Under the pieces are notes generated by a model that saw only the letters and a program-made list of their open reading frames with translations, was not told the DNA's origin and made no database searches. 64,000 nucleotides of DNA, taken from NCBI GenBank assembly GCA_023411395.1, contig JAEYOV010000062.1, forward strand, positions 1-64,000. Direction: 5' to 3'. Shown here in pieces: positions 1 through 7,834 of the stretch (position 1 is the first letter of the stretch; each line of letters opens with the position of its first letter). This DNA is from Bacillota bacterium (lineage in GTDB: Bacteria; Bacillota; Clostridia; Christensenellales; Aristaeellaceae). The position numbers and the translations under genes were made by a program.

Positions 1-143
1 CACGCGATGGTGGCTGCTTGAGCGGCATCGTAGCTCTTTGGCTCGGAAAATCTGGAAATATCATTGATGTCCTTTGGCAGGTGCTCGTGCTTCCTTGACA
101 AATGTGCGAAAAATTCTTGACGTGACCAGGGGTAGAATTTGAG
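1..143 (-). pseudogene. Open frame running off the left edge, no start codon; probable gene remnant
   Basis: Read on the minus strand, an open frame starts after a TAG at 146-144 and runs to the window edge. It encodes about 47 residues with protein-like composition, including FYPWSRQEFFAHL and later RFSEPKSYDAAQ. There is no ATG, GTG or TTG before the first 13 codons and no ribosome binding site. A second frame with an ATG at about 161 is also open but is rich in Ser, Thr and Pro and looks less protein-like. I do not recognise a family. It could be the 5'-truncated remnant of a transposase or other mobile gene, or an artefact of cutting at the window edge. Confidence 0.25.
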
Positions 144-234
144 CTAGGAGTTTGCATATGTTTTTGATACACATCTTAATTTATCTATAAGGCGGCATAA
201 AGAACTATTTGAAGCCTAGTCAGAATCGTATCAT

Positions 235-262
235 AAATGACCGTATTTGAAACGGTCGTTTA
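235..262 (-). terminator. Possible terminator hairpin after the KAP NTPase gene
   Basis: On the minus strand, GACCGT and ACGGTC form a 6-bp stem around a 7-nt loop. The stem can be extended by three A-T pairs past one mismatch, and TTTATGA follows. It lies about 25 nt after the NTPase stop codon. The U-tract is weak. Confidence 0.35.
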
Positions 263-286
263 GTCTGAAAAAGTTTCGATAAAGTT

Positions 287-2119
287 CTAAATCAGCACAT
301 TATTTAATTCATCTTTGCCCTCTGTATCTTTAGCTAGTGTCTCAACTTTTTGTTCAAGCAAAGCAATTATATTGCTTAAGTCCGTTACAAATTTGCCATC
401 GATTACTTTTGTTATTTTTTTTAGATCAGTATTGCCAATTAAAAGTTTCTTTAAAGCTTTTAAACCCTGTATTGATTCAATCGCTATAAATTGATTGAAT
501 AAAGGACATCCCTTCCATACCCTCAAAAAGTCAAGACCAAAGCCAATTCTAAAGTTATTATCTAGGCTGATATAGTAATCATAAGTAAGCTTCGCTAATT
601 CACCATCAAATAATATCATCTGTTTATTTAGTTCGCTTGATACTTTTCCACTATCACCAGTCAATAAGGCTTCAATATAGGTACGTTTATTTTTAATATA
701 TAGCTGGCGTTCTCTATATTTTGAAATTTCTCGTAGAATTGAGATTTCTTCTGATAAAAAGAGGCTCAAATTACTTACCAAAAGCGCTTTATGATTGTCA
801 GGTTCACTAAGCGCTCCAACTGAAATGCTACCAATTCTGGTTTGAACTCCTCGTAGCATCCTATCATAGTCAATAACAGCAGGTAGGTCTATACCGTATT
901 TCCTTGCGAAAGAAATTGTTTCTATTAATGACAAATACTGATCAAATGTTATTATACCAGCATATGATTCTTCTAGTGCATCAGTAAACCCCAAATCAAG
1001 TATCTCGTCAGTTAAGTGTAATATAGAAGATTTCAATATAATGTCTTTTGGCGAGTCTTTTTTCGTTTCTAATATAATTTGTTGAATCTCAGCTTCAAAG
1101 CGAATCTGATCCCATTCACCTGTAATGATCCAGTCTCTAACAGAATTAATAATATATATTATAGAGTAATTTGAGTACTTTTCATTCAACTTATTATCTA
1201 TCGCATTATATCCATTTTCATCTTTTGTCAGTTTGTTGGCCTTTGATTCAAATACAGTGACTAGAACAAATCCAAAAATATGAGATACCAAACTTTCGTC
1301 ATAAATGATCTTGCTAATTTCTATATAAATTCTTTCAAAGCTTTGTATAGCACATTTCAGGCTGCGAATATTATCTGTTTGACTAAGCTGGAAAACATAA
1401 CAAATTAAGTCTTTTGATGATTCTAAGAATTTTTTATAGTCTTTAGCACATTCTACATAAGCTCTAACAATGCTATCGACAATATCAGTATGTTTAGGAA
1501 TATGCGTAATAGTCTTGTATATCAATTTTTCTTTTATTAGGTCATAACTAAGTCTTGTACTTGTTGCTTCATCTTTCAACATATCTTCATCTGCCACAAT
1601 AATTGTTTTAACATGTGAATTTTCAACATATTCATTAAGACAACCCAAAGTATCAACGATATTCAATTTGCATCTTTCTAGATCATCAAAAACTAGAACA
1701 TATTGCTTTTTACTACTCTGATCGCCCTTATACTCTCCAGGTAAATTCTCAATGTCAACAACATTCATCCAATTATCTGATACAACATTATCGATTGCTT
1801 TATATATTGGAATAGCTTGTAACAACTGCCTGATACCCCTATTGATTTTTCTGAATATCTGAGATGAAACTATTTGCTTAAGTGATGGATATTTTCTTAG
1901 GATGCACTCACTTTTCACCTTGCTATGTACTGCTTTTATGTCCGTCTGACCAAAAAGAGATATTCTAATAATCTCAAAATCCGTTTTCATTTCCTTATCT
2001 TCTGACAGAAGATTTTCAATAAAAAATGTTTTACCGCTTCCCCATTTCCCGGTTATCAGCAATGCACCAACATTATTTTTCTGTTTGCAGAAAGATTTGA
2101 CCTCATCAATCATATTCAT
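287..2119 (-). CDS. KAP-type P-loop NTPase
   Basis: This 610-residue ATPase has a Walker A motif GKWGSGKT at residues 24-31 and a Walker B motif VLVFDDLERC at 141-150 with paired Asp residues, the pattern of KAP NTPases within the STAND/AAA-like P-loop class. About 90 residues separate the N-terminal beta-strand region from Walker B, and the rest is a long, mainly helical C-terminal region of unknown function. I see no clear KAP-type membrane insertion. The gene is markedly AT-rich with AT-ending codons, unlike every other gene in the window, which points to recent transfer. It is monocistronic with its own promoter. KAP-like ATPases are often found in defence islands and plasmids; a defence role here is inference only. 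Confidence 0.75.
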   Translation of the reverse strand: MNMIDEVKSFCKQKNNVGALLITGKWGSGKTFFIENLLSEDKEMKTDFEIIRISLFGQTDIKAVHSKVKSECILRKYPSLKQIVSSQIFRKINRGIRQLLQAIPIYKAIDNVVSDNWMNVVDIENLPGEYKGDQSSKKQYVLVFDDLERCKLNIVDTLGCLNEYVENSHVKTIIVADEDMLKDEATSTRLSYDLIKEKLIYKTITHIPKHTDIVDSIVRAYVECAKDYKKFLESSKDLICYVFQLSQTDNIRSLKCAIQSFERIYIEISKIIYDESLVSHIFGFVLVTVFESKANKLTKDENGYNAIDNKLNEKYSNYSIIYIINSVRDWIITGEWDQIRFEAEIQQIILETKKDSPKDIILKSSILHLTDEILDLGFTDALEESYAGIITFDQYLSLIETISFARKYGIDLPAVIDYDRMLRGVQTRIGSISVGALSEPDNHKALLVSNLSLFLSEEISILREISKYRERQLYIKNKRTYIEALLTGDSGKVSSELNKQMILFDGELAKLTYDYYISLDNNFRIGFGLDFLRVWKGCPLFNQFIAIESIQGLKALKKLLIGNTDLKKITKVIDGKFVTDLSNIIALLEQKVETLAKDTEGKDELNNVLI

Positions 2120-2152
2120 GCTTTTACCTCATCCGCTATTCAGAATATGTAT

Positions 2153-2181
2153 ACTATAAACTTTTAAAATTAATATGTAAA
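2153..2181 (-). promoter_or_regulatory. Sigma-A-type promoter of the KAP NTPase gene
   Basis: On the minus strand TTTACA (2181-2176), a 17-bp spacer and TATAGT (2158-2153) lie about 35 nt upstream of the NTPase start at 2119. The surrounding DNA is very AT-rich. Confidence 0.6.
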
Positions 2182-2400
2182 TACATGAAATTTTTACTAT
2201 TTAATGTGATGCAAGGTAACCGATTGTGATCAGATCCTTAATAGTTAAAGATAAACATCCAGCAAGACAACGGGCACAACTCCTGCGGCTACTATTTCAG
2301 CTGTTCTCGGCACAATTACACCTCCGGCACATATTACCATATGCTGGAGGTGGCGTGAAACCAATTGAACCGTCCGCTCGGTTTCTGCATAGAGTTTTCC

Positions 2401-2428
2401 AAAAAAATGAGGAGGCATTTCCTCCTCA
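2401..2428 (-). terminator. Rho-independent terminator ending the leftward transcript
   Basis: On the minus strand an 8-bp stem, TGAGGAGG with CCTCCTCA around the loop AAATG, is followed by seven T residues. It is the first canonical terminator after GH130 and lies about 75 nt past the small ORF at 2502-2627. Confidence 0.85.
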
Positions 2429-2501
2429 CAATGATGAACCGCGGATTTACTTTATGACGTAAAACATATGAGAATGGATTTCTTGCGAAAATCACACAAT
2501 T

Positions 2502-2627
2502 TTACGGATGGAAGTCTTCTTTCCGCCCGTTCTTCCCTTTTTGCTTCATATTGTTTTTTAAGCCGAACTTATCCTTAAAGTACAATCTCAGTGAGTAAAG
2601 AGGCCAAAAACCATTCCAATAATCCAT
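2502..2627 (-). CDS. Small aromatic/basic protein, 41 residues, unknown
   Basis: A 41-codon frame begins MDYWNGFWPLYSL and ends in a lysine-rich tail (KNNMKQKGK, then GRKEDFHP). The ATG at 2627 follows a nearly perfect Shine-Dalgarno sequence, GGAGGTGAT, at 6-7 nt spacing, which is the main reason to believe it. The gene lies 167 nt downstream of GH130 in the same direction and just before a strong terminator, so it may be the last cistron of that transcript. The N-terminal half is aromatic and amphipathic, and the C-terminal half is cationic. I recognise no family. It could be a membrane-active peptide or a remnant of a longer gene. Confidence 0.4.
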   Translation of the reverse strand: MDYWNGFWPLYSLRLYFKDKFGLKNNMKQKGKNGRKEDFHP

Positions 2628-2793
2628 TCATTATCACCTCCACACCATAGTGTCCCCAGTCTATGCTCGTGGCATGATTCCAGTTCATAACACAAATCTC
2701 GGATTTCATAAAATGTGCAATAGCTATATCAACGCGTCCGGCGAGACATCGAATATCTTATATGGAATTCTAAATCAAAGGCAATACATAACA

Positions 2794-3819
2794 TCACCTG
2801 ACGCCTGTCTCCGTATCCTCCTGTGAAAGTGCGCTGTGCTCCTTGATATAGGCGACCACATCGTCCGCATAGGTAAAGGCCAGGCCCACATACGTATCCG
2901 CCGCGCCGTAATAGATAGCGATGCGGCCCGTATCGCCATCCTGCAGCGTGGCGCAGGGGAAGCACACGTTGGGCACAAAGCCCCGCTCCTCGTATGGCTC
3001 CTCGGGCGTCAGGAGAAAATTCCGGCAGCGGTATAATACGCGGCTGGGCTCGCCGATGTCCAATATCGCCCCGCCGATGGAGTACACAAACCCGTTGCAG
3101 GTGTTGGCCACGCCATGGTAGAACAGAAGCCAGCCTTCGCTTGTCTCAATGGGCGCGGCGCCGCCGCCGATTTTGACGCTTTCCCACCAGGCGGTGCCAC
3201 GGCCCATCACGTGGCGATGCCGGCCCCAGTAGACCATGTCAGGGCTTTCGGAAACGAAGATGTCGCCAAAGGGCGTATGCCCGCTGTCCGAGGGGCGGGA
3301 AAGCATTTTATACATGCCGCCGATCTTTCTTGGAAAGAGCACGGCGTTACGGTTAAAGGGGATAAAAGGGTTTTCAAGGCGTACAAAGGTTTTGAAATCC
3401 CGCGTTTTCGCCATGCCAATGGACGCTCCGAAAAAGTCGGTGCACCAGAGGATGTAGTAATCCTCCTCCACCTTTACAAGGCGCGGGTCATATGCGTAGC
3501 GGGGCATGAAAGGCTCGCCTTTTTCATTCACAAAGGCGATCTTTTCGCTTTCGATGTCCCAGCGGATGCCGTCAGCGCTCCGGCCCAGATAGATATGGGG
3601 GACGCCGTCCACCTGCTCGCCCCGGAGCGCCGCAACGAAACCGTCCCCAAAGGGAGCCACGGCGCTGTTGAAGATACGGGCCACGCCAGGAGCAGGGTTG
3701 CGCCCGATGATAGGGTTTTGCCTGTACCGCCACACCGGGGCATGATTGCGGTCGTCCCCCCGGTCCTGCCAGGGCATGTGGGGCAGGCTTTGCGCCGATA
3801 CAAGTGTCACCTTAGGCAT
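2794..3819 (-). CDS. GH130 family beta-mannoside phosphorylase
   Basis: This is a five-bladed beta-propeller enzyme of glycoside hydrolase family 130, about 341 residues, the usual length. Members phosphorolyse beta-1,4-linked mannosyl residues to mannose 1-phosphate in the cytoplasm. The YAYDPRLVKV segment carries the family Asp-Pro-Arg motif. Repeated blade motifs include the NPIIGRNP segment near the N-terminus and a C-terminal YYGAADT stretch. I chose the ATG at 3819 because AAAGGAG lies 9 nt upstream; an in-frame ATG at 3843 would overlap lacI and has no such site. The gene follows lacI by 16 nt. With the secreted GH26 enzyme and ABC importer nearby, mannooligosaccharide is the likely substrate. 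The precise linkage and the choice of phosphorylase over hydrolase are inferred. Confidence 0.88.
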   Translation of the reverse strand: MPKVTLVSAQSLPHMPWQDRGDDRNHAPVWRYRQNPIIGRNPAPGVARIFNSAVAPFGDGFVAALRGEQVDGVPHIYLGRSADGIRWDIESEKIAFVNEKGEPFMPRYAYDPRLVKVEEDYYILWCTDFFGASIGMAKTRDFKTFVRLENPFIPFNRNAVLFPRKIGGMYKMLSRPSDSGHTPFGDIFVSESPDMVYWGRHRHVMGRGTAWWESVKIGGGAAPIETSEGWLLFYHGVANTCNGFVYSIGGAILDIGEPSRVLYRCRNFLLTPEEPYEERGFVPNVCFPCATLQDGDTGRIAIYYGAADTYVGLAFTYADDVVAYIKEHSALSQEDTETGVR

Positions 3820-3835
3820 AGGCAATGCTCCTTTA

Positions 3836-4867
3836 TCAGGCATTCTTTCTTTCCGTTTCCGCGGCGTGAAGGTCCTTTACCGAATCCCGGTAGATTACAT
3901 GCCCGCTGATGACAATGCGCCCGGTATGCCCGCTTTGCCCGCGCATCTTTTTGATCAGCGCCTTCACCGCCGCTTTGGCCATACCGTCCTGATCCACCTG
4001 GAAGGTCGTCAATGCCGGGTTGCAGAGCCTGGCGAACAGAAAGTCATCAAAGCCCACGATGGACACATCCTCCGGCATTTGATAGCCTTCGCGCTTCAGC
4101 TGCCCCATTAAAAGATGGGCCACCTCGTCGCAGTTGCATACAAAGGCCGTGGGCATGATAGAAGGCAGCGCAACCTCCTTCAGCAATCCGTTCTCGCCCC
4201 TGTCGGGCAAAATCCACTCCGGCTTCAGGGGAATGTTGTTTTGCAAAAGGGATTTGTAGTAGCCCAGGAACCTGTCCAGTATGCTGCTGGTAGCGCTTAC
4301 ATCCCCCACAAAGCCGATGTCCCGGTGGCCCATCTTCACCAGATGGTTTGTCAAAAGATACGCCCCGTACACGCTGTCGCTGACCACGGAGGTGACAAAC
4401 GAATGCTCGGTGTAAAAATCCAGGAACACACAGGGCAGGCGGGTGTCAAGCAGCGCCTGCATGTATTCCGCGCTCACCTGGCCCATGACGACCAGGGCGT
4501 CCACCTTGCCGGAGCGGATCATCACCGGCAGCTTGTTTTCCTGCTCGTCCTGAGCATATAAAACTTCCAGGATGCCGTAGCAGGAAACCTCCGCCAGATG
4601 CTGCACCAGCCTTTTGTACAAGGCCGCGTAAAAGGAAGTATCGCTGAAGAAGCGGTCTGCCACCAGGATGCCCACATCCTGGCTGCCGCCCTCCTGCGGG
4701 AGCTTGACGGAGGACGTATATTGATAGCCCATCTCCCTGGCTTTTTCTATGATCTTGGCACGGACAAAATCGCTGACGCCATCCTTGCCGCCCAGTGCCT
4801 TGGACACCGTAACGGTGCTTACGCCCATCACCTTGCCGATCTGCCGCATGGTTACCTGCTTGCTCAA
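3836..4867 (-). CDS. LacI-family transcriptional regulator of the mannan locus
   Basis: The protein has 343 residues. An N-terminal LacI-type helix-turn-helix (MRQIGKVMGVSTVTVSKAL, about residues 7-25) precedes a periplasmic-binding-protein-like sensor domain that would bind a sugar effector. Translation starts at a TTG (4867) with GGGAGGG about 8 nt upstream. The gene sits between the GH26 and GH130 genes in the same direction, so it most likely represses the locus in the absence of mannooligosaccharide. Its promoter carries a perfect 13-bp palindrome overlapping the -35 box, suggesting autoregulation. The effector is not known from the sequence. Confidence 0.88.
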   Translation of the reverse strand: MSKQVTMRQIGKVMGVSTVTVSKALGGKDGVSDFVRAKIIEKAREMGYQYTSSVKLPQEGGSQDVGILVADRFFSDTSFYAALYKRLVQHLAEVSCYGILEVLYAQDEQENKLPVMIRSGKVDALVVMGQVSAEYMQALLDTRLPCVFLDFYTEHSFVTSVVSDSVYGAYLLTNHLVKMGHRDIGFVGDVSATSSILDRFLGYYKSLLQNNIPLKPEWILPDRGENGLLKEVALPSIMPTAFVCNCDEVAHLLMGQLKREGYQMPEDVSIVGFDDFLFARLCNPALTTFQVDQDGMAKAAVKALIKKMRGQSGHTGRIVISGHVIYRDSVKDLHAAETERKNA

Positions 4868-4900
4868 GTGTATGCCCTCCCGTGAAGTGTGCTGATTTGT

Positions 4901-4940
4901 AGCATATCACCGAATGCAGCCATTGTAAAGTAATTTACTT
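4901..4940 (-). promoter_or_regulatory. lacI promoter with overlapping operator-like palindrome
   Basis: On the minus strand TTTACA (4929-4924), a 17-bp spacer and TATGCT (4906-4901) form a promoter about 33 nt before the lacI start. The palindrome AAGTAA-T-TTACTT at 4928-4940 overlaps the upstream edge of the -35 box. This fits a repressor site, most simply for LacI itself. Confidence 0.55.
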
Positions 4941-4951
4941 AACAGCATACT

Positions 4952-7537
4952 TTATTTCTTTACCGTAAGGCTGCCCTTGTTTTCAAACACGGTGCCATCG
5001 GAAAAGCGGCAGAGGAATACCGTGTCGTAAAAGGAGTTTTTCAGGCCCGATATGTCCACCACACCTTCATAATAGCCGCTTGGGGACAGGGCAAGCGGAA
5101 CGCTCAACTCCGTTTTCAAAACGGTGTAGCGAATCTCTTCCACCGTTTTGCCGTAAGGTTTCACATCCGCCTGGAAGGTGAAGTTTTCTTTTGCCAGCAG
5201 CTTGTTGGTGGCGGGGTAGACGATGGAAACAAAGGGTTCCTTCTCCAGCACTGCCACATTTCCGTGGGGATAGATGTCCCCCGTGCGGTCGGCGAAAATC
5301 ACCCGGTCGTCGTTGTAGAAGGTGATGAAGTTGTCCGCCATCTCATGGCTTACCTTCTCGCCCGGGCGTACGTAGGGCACCCAGAACTGGCCGTCGCTGA
5401 AGTTGGCCCACACCAGGAAGTAGCTGACGCGGCCGGCCTTTTCATCAGCGGACAAGGTCTCCAGAATATCCGTGTACCAGGTGAGGCTGCCCTGATTGCC
5501 CTGGGGTGCCAAGCCTTCATATCCCTTGTTTAACTGCCGAACGCCGGTTTCGCACACGGCGGATACCTTGCCCCGGGAAGCTGCGAGGTCGGATACGATG
5601 ATACAGCTTTGCCTGAGCCGGTTCATGAAATTCGCCGTGCTTTCCCCCGCGTCGTCGCAGTAGTAATCAAAGCCCAGCACGTCCACATAGTTGTCGCCGG
5701 GATATCTGCTCAGGTAGGCATTGGCGTTTGTGACAGGGCCGTTGGGGGCATACACGTACAGGAAGCTGTGCACGCCTTTTGTATCCCGCAGATATTCCAC
5801 GGTGAAGCGGTACAACTGCTGGGCCTGGGCGTCGTTGCCGCTGGCAGAGCCCCACCAGAACCAGCCGCCGTTCCCTTCATGATAGGGCCGCAGGAGGATG
5901 GGAATTATCGTTCCGTCCTCCATCACGCAATCCTTGGCGAAGGCTGCGACAGTATCCAGGTAGGTTAGCAGCTTTTTATGCGCTTCCCCGCCGGGCAGCA
6001 CCGCACCGATGGCCCCCGCCGTTACGTCGCTGAAGATGCCGCCTGTTACGAAGTTGGGCATGTGCAGGCTTAATGTAAGAATGGCCCCTTCTTTGTAAGC
6101 CGCCTTTGCGATATTCACGCTTTGCTCATACGTGCCCTCGCCGCCAAAGAGCGAAAGCCCATCCAGCCCCACGATACCGGGATGAACACCTACGGCGTTT
6201 TTCACGTCGGATTCCGTTCCATCGGTTTTGGTGATGCTCACGCCGTGGTGCATGGCATTCTGATGGCCGAAGAGGATGTACTCCTTGCCCACGTCCCGGA
6301 GGTATACAAACAGCGATTTTGTTTCGGGGGTGGCGTTTTCATCCGCAAGGGGGATGGGAGCGGACGTATCGATGGCGGCGCTTTGGGGCGGCCTGCCATT
6401 TTGAGGCTTCACGGTGACGTTCACGCCCATGTAGTCTCCCTGCCGGCGGGCTGACAAAAGCACATTGTCCACCAGGATATCCCCCTCGTAGGCGGTGGAG
6501 GAACCGGCGATGCCCACCGTCATGCTCTCCATGGCAAGGTCCGACACGAAGCCGATCTCATAAAGTAGTGTGGTGGTTCCATCCTTTTGATCGGTGGTTT
6601 TCGTGGGATAACCGTTTCCCAGCGCCTTGAAACCGCCGTCCGGCAGGATGGCGATGGGCTGTACGCGGAAATCCCCGCCGCCCAACCGGTACGCTTTGCT
6701 GTCAACGGTCAGCTCTACGGAAAACAGGCCGTATCCCTTCAAGTTCAATCCACTCATGGGAACATTCAGCTTGATTTCCGACCAGGCACGGCTTTTGTCA
6801 AAATGCAGGCCGGTGATATGAATCGCCCGGCGCTCCGCGTCATAGGACACCTGATCAAGAGTAAAGCCGCCGGGGTATTCCCAGGAGCCTTCCACACCCC
6901 AGTTATCAAGGCCGGTTTCCGTATTCTCAAAATCCCAGAATCTCGGTTCCACCTGCGGGACTTCCTCCATCTTCTGCGGGATGGCCGTCAGGATAATGTT
7001 TTCAAAGTAAATGTCTCCCGCAAAATCCGTGGCCGCCCCCGCCACTACCAGGATCAGCTGGCTGTGGATGGCCGCGCCGGGCAACTCCTGTACTACATGC
7101 GCCTTTGTCCCGCCCGCGAGCATGGGGATTTCCGTGATTCGGCCGTCGGGCACCTGATACCAGGAAGGCGTGTTCAGACAGGTTTGAAGCTTCACGCTTC
7201 CGGTTGTACCTGTACCCTCCCTGGGCACAAAGTACACATCGTAGGAGATGCTTTCCATCTTGTGAAAGGCGGTGGCCCCTACCGTTTTCAGGGCCGCCGC
7301 GTCGCACCACCAGCTATCCCTGTCAAACGTGGCGGAAAGGCGCATCGCCTCATTCCCGGTAACGGGGTTTACCGCCGCCTTTACGGCGGTATCCCTGGCG
7401 GCCTTGCCATACTCCGCCGTCACATCACGCCACTTGTCCGGCGATACGGCGCCGGCCTGCATGGCCCGGGCGGGTTGCCCGGGCATCAAAACAAGCAGCG
7501 TCATCATACAGCAGGCAAACCGCACAAACAGCTTCAT
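4952..7537 (-). CDS. Secreted GH26 endo-beta-mannanase with two N-terminal binding modules
   Basis: The protein has 861 residues. A signal peptide (residues 1-25, cleavage near ARA-MQ) precedes two tandem beta-sandwich modules (about 26-190 and 195-365), a GH26 catalytic barrel (about 400-750) and a short C-terminal beta domain. The motif RPYHEGNG (550-557) supplies the acid/base Glu554 followed by the WFWWG segment, and VCETG (661-665) supplies the nucleophile Glu663, as in GH26 mannanases. It would cut beta-1,4-mannan or glucomannan outside the cell. The two N-terminal modules are closely similar to the whole of the protein encoded upstream at 7835-8938. There is no sortase motif or SLH domain, so it is probably released. 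The start is supported by AAAAGGAGG 7 nt upstream. Confidence 0.92.
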   Translation of the reverse strand: MKLFVRFACCMMTLLVLMPGQPARAMQAGAVSPDKWRDVTAEYGKAARDTAVKAAVNPVTGNEAMRLSATFDRDSWWCDAAALKTVGATAFHKMESISYDVYFVPREGTGTTGSVKLQTCLNTPSWYQVPDGRITEIPMLAGGTKAHVVQELPGAAIHSQLILVVAGAATDFAGDIYFENIILTAIPQKMEEVPQVEPRFWDFENTETGLDNWGVEGSWEYPGGFTLDQVSYDAERRAIHITGLHFDKSRAWSEIKLNVPMSGLNLKGYGLFSVELTVDSKAYRLGGGDFRVQPIAILPDGGFKALGNGYPTKTTDQKDGTTTLLYEIGFVSDLAMESMTVGIAGSSTAYEGDILVDNVLLSARRQGDYMGVNVTVKPQNGRPPQSAAIDTSAPIPLADENATPETKSLFVYLRDVGKEYILFGHQNAMHHGVSITKTDGTESDVKNAVGVHPGIVGLDGLSLFGGEGTYEQSVNIAKAAYKEGAILTLSLHMPNFVTGGIFSDVTAGAIGAVLPGGEAHKKLLTYLDTVAAFAKDCVMEDGTIIPILLRPYHEGNGGWFWWGSASGNDAQAQQLYRFTVEYLRDTKGVHSFLYVYAPNGPVTNANAYLSRYPGDNYVDVLGFDYYCDDAGESTANFMNRLRQSCIIVSDLAASRGKVSAVCETGVRQLNKGYEGLAPQGNQGSLTWYTDILETLSADEKAGRVSYFLVWANFSDGQFWVPYVRPGEKVSHEMADNFITFYNDDRVIFADRTGDIYPHGNVAVLEKEPFVSIVYPATNKLLAKENFTFQADVKPYGKTVEEIRYTVLKTELSVPLALSPSGYYEGVVDISGLKNSFYDTVFLCRFSDGTVFENKGSLTVKK

Positions 7538-7625
7538 GGCAAGGCCTCCTTTTATAGCACCGCGCGCGTAGCGGCGGTGGGAACATGGATCAGACTGAGG
7601 ATTGGGCGCGCTCCGAAAATGAACT

Positions 7626-7793
7626 CCGTAGGGCGGGGGCTTGCCCCCGCCGCAGGGCCATCCGATGCCTCACGGGGGATATGACTGCAGTCTGGAGCGG
7701 AGGCTTGCCCCCCGCCGTGAGCTTCCCGCATGTGATTCAAGACGCAAAAACGTTTCACCGATTTTGCGGCGGGGGCAAGCCCCCGCCCTACGG
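7626..7793. repeat. REPIN-like inverted repeat pair (28-bp identical arms)
   Basis: A 28-bp sequence at 7626-7653 recurs as its exact reverse complement at 7766-7793. Each arm begins with CCGTAGGG and contains the GC-rich palindrome GCGGGGGCTTGCCCCCGC. A third, imperfect copy (GGAGCGGAGGCTTGCCCCCC) lies between them at about 7695-7715. The element fills most of the 297-bp gap between the binding-protein and mannanase genes. The layout matches paired REP (REPIN-type) elements. Confidence 0.75.
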
Positions 7794-7834
7794 CGATTGG
7801 ATTTTGTATTTTCAGATCATCCCCAGCCGCCCGC

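Larger units (their letters stand above)
2120..2793. other. Low-coding region between the KAP gene and the mannan locus
   Basis: This 674-bp stretch holds the KAP promoter, a strong minus-strand terminator and one credible 41-codon ORF. Several other short open frames occur on both strands, for example a 78-codon plus-strand frame at 2226-2462, but none has a ribosome binding site or recognisable protein character. The base composition shifts here from AT-rich on the left to GC-rich on the right, so a boundary of transferred DNA probably lies in or near this stretch. Confidence 0.5.

Noticed and set aside
2226..2462. 78-codon plus-strand frame
   Set aside because: It has no ribosome binding site and overlaps a terminator; the translated sequence is not protein-like.
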